A stretch of 64,000 nt of DNA from Taeniopygia guttata (taxonomy: Eukaryota > Chordata > Aves > Passeriformes > Estrildidae), in assembly GCF_048771995.1 (NCBI RefSeq), contig NC_133025.1, positions 1,612,001 to 1,676,000 on the forward strand. The letters run 5' to 3'. The notes below the pieces were generated by a model. The model was not told where the DNA came from, did not search any database, and worked only from the letters and a program-made list of their open reading frames with translations. How positions within the stretch are numbered: the stretch's first letter is position 1; the number at the start of each line of letters is the position of its first letter. Shown in pieces: positions 55,900 to 64,000 of the stretch. Made by a program: the position numbers and the translations under genes.

Positions 55900-57118
55900 A
55901 TAATAATATTAATACCAATAAACCAAAATTATCTTTCCCAACCTTAAGAATTCCACGATTCCATTTTCCAGTTTAACACCAGGCTACAAATCCATGGCTG
56001 TTTCAAAGCAAACCTAAAATATTCCAAAATTGAATTAAAAATCCCTCCCTGCTCCAGCCATTCCCAGGCAACTCCGTGTTTATTGTACCTAGACCATCCA
56101 ATTGGAATAAAGCATCAATTAATGCCAATTAAGGGCCATGTGTTAATCAGCCCCTCGGTGATAATTTGGAATACTTAAGGCACACAAAGTAAAGCAAATC
56201 ATTCCTGACCTGGCTCCTAAATTGTTCCTGCTTTTCCATAGCAACAGTGGGAAATGATCCATTGGAAAAACGAGAATATTCCTATCAGGAATATTCCTGA
56301 CAATTATTTCCTGAGGCAAATATTTGGGGAATATTTGGATCTGAAAGTGAAATTTGAATTTGTTTGCCATAAATGTCCTGAGACCTTCCAGGAGGGTAAG
56401 GAGAAAGAAAAATCAGGATGTGGTGTATTATTTAGGGATATTCCCTTTTGTTTTTTTTTTTAGGAACAAAGATCTGGATTCACCTCCAATTATTTCCTGG
56501 ATTTTTAGATGGTTTAAGCAGGGAAAATAAATCCTAAACTTCCAGGGAATGTTGGTGAGTGCAGCTCGGTGGGGTTTTCAGGGATGTTCATCCTGTTTTC
56601 CTGGATTTTAACAAATCACGGGATAATTCCACCTCATGGATAATGAACCCAGCAAATTTCTGGCTCACCATGGGGGAAAAAAACCCAATTTTGAGCCAAT
56701 TAAAACTGGAATTCTTTACTGGAAGTGGATGAGGATGAGGGGAAAAGGGATAAAAGAGAGATGAAGGATAGGCTGGCATGGGGAGAAGCCATCCAGGATG
56801 GGATTTTTTGGGATAAAGGAGGGAAAATCCCCCAGATGTGGCACCATGGGATGGGCACCGCTGCTCATTTCCCTGGGAATGGCTCTAAAATTCTCCACAG
56901 ATCCTCGTGGAGGTGATTCCAGAGGTTGCCAAGACCTGGCTGAGGTTTGGAATGTTCCCTGGGATCCCATTTACTGGGAAATTGCCTGGAGTAATGAGAC
57001 TTCATTAATTCTGTGATTTCTCTGTAATTTTGGCAGTTTCCTGCTCCAGGAACGAGGCATTTCCAAGAAAAATTGGGAGACTGCTGCTCCCTCGAGGAAT
57101 GATTTGTTGCTGGCAGGG
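55900..57118. other. COL7A1 intron or hinge-adjacent, nothing recognised
   Basis: Unique sequence without exon-like collagen reading. Confidence 0.5.

Positions 57119-57154
<36 letters not shown>
57119..57154. repeat. Poly(A) tract followed by purine-rich stretch
   Basis: About 36 A in a row, then about 120 bp of nearly pure A/G (GGAAGGAAAAGAGGGAAGGG). Confidence 0.95.
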
Positions 57155-57156
<2 letters not shown>

Positions 57157-57869
57157 AAGGAAAAGAGGGAAGGGTGAAGAGGAGGAAAGAGAAAAATCTA
57201 ATTAAATGGGAGAGGAAAAAAATATTCCTGCAGAAAAGGAAAGGGGAAAATAGGGAAAAAAAGGGACAGGATTTCAGGGAAGAAAATGAAGCAATTGTGG
57301 GTTTATCCGTATGGAGATGAGGGGGATTTATCCCAATGAACTCTGGAAAGGAATAAGCCTAAATGCAGGGATGGAGGAGCATGGAGGAATTTTTGGGATG
57401 GTCCCATAATCCCAAAGTTCATCCATGGATGAAGATCCATCCCTGTTCTGGACACGTGGATTTGGGCTCATCCCGCTCTTCCCAGCGGTTCCTTTGCTTC
57501 CAATTAACTCCTGCCAGGAGCTGCTCCGAGGGATGGAGCTCCTGGGCTGTTCCAGGTGGAAATTTGTAATTCCTGCTGCTGCTACTGGGAAAACCGTCAG
57601 GAAAACTGTCAGGAAAACTGGCTCCATCCCTCCTTGGCATCTCTGGGAGGTGGGAGCTGCTCCCTCCCTGCCTTTGGAATCTGCTGTTCCCTTCTCATGA
57701 GGATAAATGGGATTTTACTCCAAATGCAAGTGAGGAAAACATCCTTGGGATGTAGATCCCACCCTGCTGAGGGAATCTGGAGTGTCCTAAAAAATTTGTG
57801 GGAGTTGTTTTATGTTTACAAAGCTCCTGATAGAATGGGGATGCATCAGGAGCTGCTGGAGCAAATCCA

Positions 57870-58245
57870 GAGGAATCCATGGAGCTGCTCAGGGCTGGAG
57901 CCAGGCTGGGAGAGCTGGGAATGTTCCCCTGGAGAGGAGAAGGATCCAGGGAGAGCTTCCAGCACATTCCGGGGCCTGAAGGGGCTCCAGGAGAGCTGCA
58001 GAGGGACTGGGGACAAGGCCTGCAGGGACAGGACACAGGGAATGGCTCCCACTGCCAGAGGGCAGCCATGGATGGGATCTTGGGAATGAGGAATTCCTGG
58101 CTGGGCTGGGATTGCCAGAGCAGCTGGGGCTGCCCCTGGATCCCTGGAATGTCCAAGGAAAGGCTGGAGCAGCCTGGGATGGTGGGATTGGAATGGGATG
58201 GGATTTGAGGTCCCTTCCCACCCAAACCATTCCGGGATTCTGGGA
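57870..58245 (+). mobile_element. CR1 fragment, sense, ~375 bp
   Basis: GGGAGAGCTGGGAATGTTCC, CTGAAGGGGCTCCAGGAGAG, ACTGCCAGAGGGCAGCCATG, CCTGGAATGTCCAAGG and the end TCCCTTCCCACCCAAACCAT: the 3' UTR and tail of a CR1. Confidence 0.92.
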
Positions 58246-58384
58246 TCAAGGAGGCTCAGAATCCATCCCGAGGGATTTTTATGGAAGTTGGGGATGGAAA
58301 AGGGAAGGGAGACCCTTCCTGGAGTCCCGAGATTCCCAGTGAAACCCCCGGACCCCAAAATTCCTTCCTGGAGCACAGTGAGGG

Positions 58385-58640
58385 TGGGGATGGATCCAAT
58401 GCCAGGCTGGGAGAGCTGGGAATGGAGGGAATTCCCTGGGAAAGGGAGATTGGGGTGGGATTTTGGGAATGAGGAATTTCTGTCTGGGCTGGAATTGCCC
58501 CTGGATCCCTGGAATGTCCAAGGCCAGGCTGGACACTGGGGCTGGAGCAGCCTGGGATAAGGGAATATTCCCTGCCTGGGGCAGGGGGATGGAATGGGAT
58601 GATCCTTAAAATCCCTTCACCGCCAAACCATTCCAAACCC
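58385..58640 (+). mobile_element. CR1 3' fragment, sense, second adjacent copy
   Basis: GGAATGTCCAAGGCCAGGCT, GGAGCAGCCTGGGATAAGGG and GATGATCCTTAAAATCCCTT. Separated by about 140 bp from the previous CR1. Confidence 0.9.
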
Positions 58641-59344
58641 GATGGATTTGGGCTCCATCCTCTGTGTTCCTCCAGCTTGAGCATTCCCAGGAGAGGGAAT
58701 TTCTGCATCAGGAGGAAAAGCAGAGCCCACGGATGCTCTTGGCACATCCCGACATCTCCAGAGCCGCAGTTCCCACTCCAGGATTTTCCTTTGGAGCCGG
58801 GAGCCCTCTCGTGGCTGCTGAGCCCTCGTGATTCCAGCTCTGTGATTATCCCTGGAATTCATTTCCTGCCTAGACCATAAAATCCTCCTCTCTAAATGAG
58901 TCAGATGCTCCAGAGCACAGCAGGAACATCCTGGAATATCTGTGGAATATCCTGAGACCGTATCCATGAATTTCTATATCCACGGAAAGCGGGAAGGAAA
59001 AGGAAACCTCTTGTAGGAGGCATATTTTAAATTCCCTGTTTGGAATTTAAATTCCCAGTTTTAAAAGTCTTGGGAATCATCAAATCTTCAGCCAAGCAAA
59101 CTGGAATACCACAAGGATGGTGTGGCCTAATGAGATCCACTTTATCTGTGGGATTATCCTGGTTTTGCCCCCAAAATTGTGGAATTAACCAACAAAACAT
59201 TTCCCAAGGGATTTCTATCACTGCCATCAACCTCCTGCCCATTCCAGGAGCTCTGGTGTTCTCCAGGGATATGGAGAAGCCATTCCCAGGATTAAGATTT
59301 GCATCCCAGTCCATCCCTGGTCTGAAATCCTTGGGAAAACGTAC

Positions 59345-59410
59345 CTGGCTGGTGTCCTGCTGGGCTTGTCCTTCCAGCCTCTCCTCCAGGAGATCCAGGG
59401 AATGGTTTTC
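59345..59410 (-). CDS. COL7A1: COL7A1 hinge exon, 66 nt
   Basis: ENHSLDLLEERLEGQAQQ then DTSQ, phase 0, acceptor ATCTGCAG, donor CAG|GTACGT. Non-collagenous and likely helical (Leu/Glu heptad-like). It continues the hinge that interrupts the triple helix; the human hinge is about 39 residues, and this one is longer. Confidence 0.7.
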
Positions 59411-60181
59411 CTGCAGATCTCCTGGATGTGGCGGGGGCACAGCCAAACTCTGCAGAGAGGGATGGATAAACACCAAAAAAATTCTATTAATTACTGGGAA
59501 AAAATGGAAAAAATGGGGAAAATGGACAGCAGGACCTTTTCCCAAGCCCTGACACCGATCCATGCAGAAATCCTTATCCTTTCTCTAATTTCATTTTCCA
59601 TTGCAATTAAATAGGGGCAAAACTCAAAATTCCAGTGATCTGTCCAGTCAGGCTCTGGGAATTTTAACTCCTCTGCACCCATCCAATCAGCATCAATGGA
59701 AAAGGAAGGATTCCCTGAGGGAATCCTCCCTGAGGGAGTGAGGGATGCTCTGATGGTCCCAAATCCTTTTTCCTGGTTTGGGTTGGGCTCCCAAAGCTTA
59801 ACACAGAGAGTTTTGGGGTCTCTATATCCCAAATCCCAACTTTTGCTGGCTCCAGGGTTGTGTCTCTTGGTGCAAACCTCCCCTCTCGAGCCCCTAAAAT
59901 GTCCTAATCCAGCTTGGAGAAATCTGGGAAGAACCTGAGGACACAAGAGGAGCCTGGGGTAGAGAGGGAATGTCCTGTCCCACCTTGTCCCAGATTCTGA
60001 GGAACTGGATCATCCTGATCCAGCCACAGAGGGAGATAAAACCCCAGGAGATGCCTCCTACAGGAACCCCAGCATGGAGAGGAGCCTTAAAACTGTGGAT
60101 AAATTCCTGATTCCCATAAATAGGAGCTGTTAATCAGGAGGCAAGTGGCTGGAATTTGTCTGTCCAAATGAGGGTTCTGGA

Positions 60182-60835
60182 GTCACAGAATCATGGAATG
60201 TCCTGAGTGGGAAGTGACCCACAGGGATCATCCAGTCCCAGGACATCCCAACAATCCCTGGGAGTGTTGTCCAAACACTCCTGGAGCTCCGGCAGTACCA
60301 GCATGGACAACCCCAATCCATCCTGACAACAGGACTGGATCCATCCCTGCCAGGGCAGGAAACGCTCCACAGAATCCCAGGATAGAAAAGAATTCCAGGA
60401 CCATGGAGTTCAACCTGTGCCTGATCCCCACCTTGTCCCCAGCCCAGAGCTCTGAGTGCCACATCCAGGGATTCCTGGGACACCTCCAGGGATGGGAGCT
60501 CCAAACCTCCCTGGGCAGCTCCTGCCAAGGCCTGACCCCCTTTCCATGGGGAAATTCCTGCTGGTGTCCCCCCTGAGGCTGTTCCCTCCTCCTGTCCCCA
60601 TTCCCTGGAGCACAGCCCGACCTCCCCCTGGCTGTCCCCTCCTGGCAGGGACTTGTGCAGAGCCACAAGGTCCCCCTGAGCCTCCTTGGCTCCAGGTTCA
60701 GCCCCTTCCCAGCTCCCTCAGCTTTTCCTGCCTCTCCGTTCCCTTCCCAGCTCCGTTCCCTGCCCTGGACACTCTCCATGTCCTTCCTGATTGGAAGAAC
60801 CCAGAACTGGACACAATAAAACCCCAATTTTGTCT
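60182..60835 (-). mobile_element. CR1 fragment, antisense, ~650 bp
   Basis: The longest CR1 here: AATCATGGAATGTCCTGAGT, TGGGAGTGTTGTCCAAACAC, CTCAGCTTTTCCTGCC, CCTGGACACTCTCC and AACCCAGAACTGGACACAAT in antisense order. Confidence 0.88.
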
Positions 60836-61262
60836 TTCCTGCTGTTTATTTTCACCTCAGGGAATCCTCCAGACAGCGGCACCTCCGGAGCCTCCAGCTC
60901 CAGGCTCTGTCCCTCTCCTGTCCCCTCGGTGCTGGCTGGGACACTGTGGGAAGTGTGGGACCCCAGCAGATCCTGCCGCACCAAAAGAAGGGATTGGTGT
61001 GACAGTAACAGCCCCGAGCCCCCAGGATCCCCACCCATCAGGAGCTGGATCCTGGTGGCTTCATCCCAACCTTTCCCAACCTTCCAGCACGCTCTGTCCC
61101 ACTTGGTGACGTTTCTGAGCCAGGATGGGATGAGTGGGCAGCAATTCCTCACTGACCACATCCAAACTTTCCTTCCCAGGAATCCTCCTCCCTCCCTGGG
61201 ATCCCTTTTGCTGTCGAGACCCCACTCATGACCCCTTTTGGTGCTTCCAGCCCCACACCCAC

Positions 61263-61640
61263 CACTCCAAAGACTCCCTGAGGGCACAAGGACACTTGGG
61301 TGGCTTTGGGAATGGCTGATTCCTTAATTTCCATTTAAAAATGAGTGGTTTGTATCCCTTTATCCCAAAAATCCCAGATCCTGGTGCCATTCCCAGCCTC
61401 TCCCAAACCACCACGTCCTGCTCGGTGACAGAGGTGACCCTGATGGCTTTGGGGGTCTTCAAAGACTCCCAGAGGGCACAAGGACACTTGGGTGGCTTTG
61501 GGAATGGCCGATTCCTTAATTCCCATTTAAAAATGAGCGGCTTGTATCCCTTTATCCCAAAAATCCCAGATCCTGGTCCCAGCCACAGCCTCTCCCAAGC
61601 CACCACGGTGACAGAGGTGACCCCGATGGCTGTGGTGGCT
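61263..61640. repeat. ~192-bp tandem duplication in hinge intron
   Basis: Two copies of a block with AAAGACTCCC, GAGGGCACAAGGACACTTGG, GTGGCTTTGGGAATGG and CCCTTTATCCCAAAAATCCC (starts near 61,268 and 61,460). Confidence 0.88.
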
Positions 61641-61699
61641 CATTCCCATCTCCCTCCTTCCCTGGAGGTCTGTCACCCCTGGCAGGTGACGTGACTCAC

Positions 61700-61807
61700 G
61701 GTGACAGGCGTGGCTGCCTGGTTTTCCATGGAAGTTTTGCTGGTCCTGGAGCCAGCCCGGAGCCCATCCCGCAGGATCGCGTCGGAGAGGTCCCTCAGCA
61801 GCGCCAG
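61700..61807 (-). CDS. COL7A1: COL7A1 hinge exon, 108 nt
   Basis: 36 codons, phase 0: LALLRDLSDAILRDGLRAGS then RTSKTSMENQAATPVT. Aligns with the human hinge ALREIVETW. Acceptor TGGTTCCAG, donor ACC|GTGAGT. Confidence 0.85.
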
Positions 61808-62124
61808 CTGGAACCAGTGCACACCAGTAAGGCAGCCCAGTGCCACCCTCCTGTCCCCAACAGGTGACAATCCAAGGGCAGCCAGCCCAAAACGAGGAAT
61901 GATGGATTCCCGGGGGCTCACAGTTTAAATACAGCTTTGGGATCAAGGAGATGATTCATGGAGCTTTTGTGGGGTCTGTCCCCATCCTAAATAAAAACCC
62001 CACATTCGTGGCCTTTCATGACTTTAAGGGGAATTTAAAAATAGGGAGACCGGGGAAAAATTCCCTTTTTCCATAGGAATATGGGGATATGACAAGAGGG
62101 AAGGGTTTTAAACTGAATGAGGAT

Positions 62125-62325
62125 TTAGGTTGGATATTGGGAAGGAATTTCTGGGAGGCTGGGAGGGTGGAATTCCCAGAGAACTCTCTGGAATTCCCAG
62201 AGAATCTGTGACTGCCCCATCCCTGGAAGTGTCCAAGGCCAGGTTGGATGGGGTTTGGAACAATCTGGGATAGTGGAAGGTGTTGAGGTTGGAATTAGAG
62301 GGGCTTTAAGGTCCATGTGTCACAT
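62125..62325 (+). mobile_element. CR1 3' fragment, sense
   Basis: TTGGATATTGGGAAGGAATT, CCCATCCCTGGAAGTGTCCA, GGTTGGATGGGGTTTGG and GGGGCTTTAAGGTCC. Confidence 0.9.
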
Positions 62326-62533
62326 GTGACCTCAAAGCCACCACCCACCCCATAAAATGGCCGCAAAAAAAAATCTGTCCCAGAAATATTTAAATATAAC
62401 CTGGAAAAGGAAATGGAATGAACCTTCCTGGGATTGCTGGGGGAGCGAATGTCACCTCCAGGATTCCAGAGGGAAGAGATGGAAAAGCCAAATTACACCC
62501 CCTGGTCAGGAGGAAGGACAAAGGATCTCCTAC

Positions 62534-62569
62534 CTTGATCCCGTACACTTCAAAAAGCCTCTCCAGGTC
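62534..62569 (-). CDS. COL7A1: COL7A1 hinge exon, 36 nt
   Basis: DLERLFEVYGIK, phase 0, acceptor CCCTTGCAG, donor AAG|GTAGGA. Directly comparable to human NVDRLLETAGIK, which fixes the position of this part of the gene. Confidence 0.92.
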
Positions 62570-62732
62570 CTGCAAGGGGAAAGAAAAGTCCCAACTTTGC
62601 TCTCCAGAAAGTTTCTCCTGGAGGTGGCTGATGGCCAAGGGGACACACGTTGGGTCCCCTCTGCCATCCCAACCCACACAGAGAGGGAGGTGCTTCCAAC
62701 ATTTATACACTCTTTAATTTTGATTTATTTAC

Positions 62733-62771
62733 CTTCATTTCCACTCCTCTTCCTGGTGGGCCAGGTTCTCC
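62733..62771 (-). CDS. COL7A1: COL7A1 last helix exon before the hinge, 39 nt
   Basis: GEPGPPGRGVEMK, phase 0, donor AAG|GTAAAT, acceptor TTCCAAG. Matches human GEPGSV leading into the hinge. Confidence 0.9.
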
Positions 62772-63987
62772 CTTGGAACAAACGAGATCAGCTCATTAAT
62801 TCCATCATTAATCATTCATTTCCATGAGGAGCAAGAAGAGGAAGGGGAGTAATCCCATATCCAGCCCTTCATCTGCCACCAGCCCGCTTGATAATCCCAG
62901 ATAAATCCCATTTAGGGGTTTGAATCCCACCCTGATCCTTTTCTCCTCCACTGGACATGGGCACAGCTGGATTTTGGAGGGAAAGCCTGGCCCATGAGCA
63001 GCGTCCAAGTGAGGTTTGGGCCAGAACTTTGCTCCAGAACTTCTCCACCTCTTGGCCACAAATGTGTGGGAAAGGAAAGATTGTTGAGGTCCCTGGGTGC
63101 CACCAGTGCCATCAGTGCAGAGGACACCAAGGAGGACGATGGCCAAGCTGTTCCTGTGGTTGGTGGTCCCCTCTGGGGGTGGCCATGGTGCTGGTGGCCC
63201 CACACGTGGTTGGATCCAATGTCTCCAGCGGGATGGGATCCCACAGAAAGTCACGGTGACGGAATTCCATCTCCAGGTGAGACATCTTGGATGGAGCAGG
63301 GATGAAATCACGGATGAGCCGCAGGGGTTTGGAAGGTCCAGCCTGAAGGCTCCCGGGGTGAGGAACATCTGCTGAGGTGGGGCTGACCTGCCTTTCTGAG
63401 GGGCTTCATTTCACTGAAATCCGGGTTCTGCATCGACAGATTCCGGTGGAATGAAGGGCACCAGGAAGGCTCCGATGGCCTCTCCAGCCGAGGTGTGTCA
63501 GGGAGAATTTGGGTTGCCTCTTCCCTTGGATAAATCTTTGCTTTTCCAAAGGTCTGGATCTCCTGGCAACCAGGAAATCTCCCTGTCCCCACTGGTGCTG
63601 CTTCCTGCAGCGTTTTCCTCTCCATTAAGGAAGGAGCTGTTCCCACCTCTAAAGGTCTTGGATGTGTGGGATTTGAAGCCATTCCTCCTTCCACCCCTTT
63701 CCATGTGCTCTTCAACTTGCAGGAGGAGGAAAAGAAGGACCAATCTTTGAACATTCCAGAAATTTATCCCGTTCGACTCCTGAAGGACATTCTTCTTCCT
63801 AAAGAAGCTCTGTGGAGATGTGGGACCATGGCCCCGGTGCGACCACGAGTTCCTGAGCCCATCCCAGGAGCTCTGCTTTGAAATCCCAAACTTTTGGGGG
63901 GTCAGAGGAGACCTGAGCTGGGTTTTCCTCCCACCTGACCTGCCCAAGGTGGTGGCACCACCACAAAATCCTGGACTCAGGACCTAC
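62772..63987. other. COL7A1 intron
   Basis: No exon with matching splice phase or repeat recognised. Confidence 0.5.
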
Positions 63988-64000
63988 CTTTGGGCCTGGG
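63988..64000 (-). CDS. COL7A1: COL7A1 helix exon, 3' end only
   Basis: The last 13 nt before the window edge read ...PGPK with donor AAG|GTAGGT. The rest of the exon lies outside. Confidence 0.75.

Larger units (their letters stand above)
17196..64000 (-). other. COL7A1: COL7A1 gene, 3' half (collagen VII alpha-1)
   Basis: Collagen VII homotrimers form the anchoring fibrils that tie epithelial basement membrane to the stroma. The identification rests on four things in the right order on one strand: a helix hinge with DLERLFEVYGIK and LALLRDLSDAIL (human hinge: VDRLLETAGIK, ALREIVETW); a long run of small phase-0 Gly-X-Y exons, mostly multiples of 9 nt and often 36, 45, 54 or 72 nt; a Cys-x-Cys segment after the helix (human HCACQG, here ICGCGG); and a C-terminal Kunitz domain, a combination specific to collagen VII. 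The 5' half (VWA and FN3 domains and the first half of the helix) lies beyond the right edge. Introns carry many minisatellites and CR1 fragments. The downstream neighbour on the same strand is the urocortin gene, as in human. Exons are listed separately below. Confidence 0.95.

Noticed and set aside
60456-61109. 217-codon plus-strand ORF
   Set aside because: Mostly antisense CR1 sequence; CR1 coding domains (RT/EN) are not present in this orientation.

Overview
This window is vertebrate nuclear DNA, almost certainly from a bird and probably a songbird. It holds two recognisable genes, both on the minus strand: the 3' half of COL7A1 (collagen VII alpha-1, the anchoring-fibril collagen), and downstream of it an intact urocortin precursor. 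The bird call rests on about sixteen pieces of CR1 LINE 3' end, with no mammalian SINEs or L1 seen, and on compact GC-rich sequence crowded with minisatellites. The songbird guess is inference from the TTTGGGA / GGAATTCC-style repeat vocabulary. No bacterial, phage, viral, CRISPR or RNA-gene feature was found.

Layout, left to right. 1-4,140: intergenic minisatellites. 4,395-5,061: urocortin gene with a single coding exon and an ATTAAA poly(A) signal. 5,280-17,190: intergenic and very repeat-rich. About 17,200-64,000: COL7A1, read right to left. Its exons run in transcription order: the last triplets before the hinge (63,988-64,000 and 62,733-62,771); the non-collagenous hinge (62,569 down to 59,345); three odd, poorly collagenous exons (55.6-52.9 kb); 23 Gly-X-Y exons (52,327 down to 25,682), almost all multiples of 9 nt; and the NC2 domain. 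NC2 consists of a Cys-x-Cys segment, an acidic/Tyr linker, a complete six-cysteine Kunitz domain at 18,608-18,778, and a tiny terminal coding exon ending at 17,467, followed by an AATAAA at 17,220-17,225.

The gene order COL7A1 > urocortin on the same strand matches human COL7A1 > UCN2, so by position the hormone gene is UCN2. Its mature peptide, however, is nearly identical to mammalian UCN3. The two genes are neighbours with unrelated roles: COL7A1 anchors basement membrane to stroma, and the urocortin is a secreted CRHR2-type ligand.

The main points for a second look are: a recently duplicated 45-nt collagen exon; a Gly>Ser break and a Cys-bearing break in the triple helix; an apparent shortfall of roughly 100 Gly-X-Y triplets after the hinge compared with human, at the place occupied by a 1.6-kb (GGGAT)n array; a fourfold repeated exon-like Gly-X-Y module in one intron; and arrays that run to within a few bases of splice sites. 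Most long ORFs in the window are translations of tandem arrays and are not genes.
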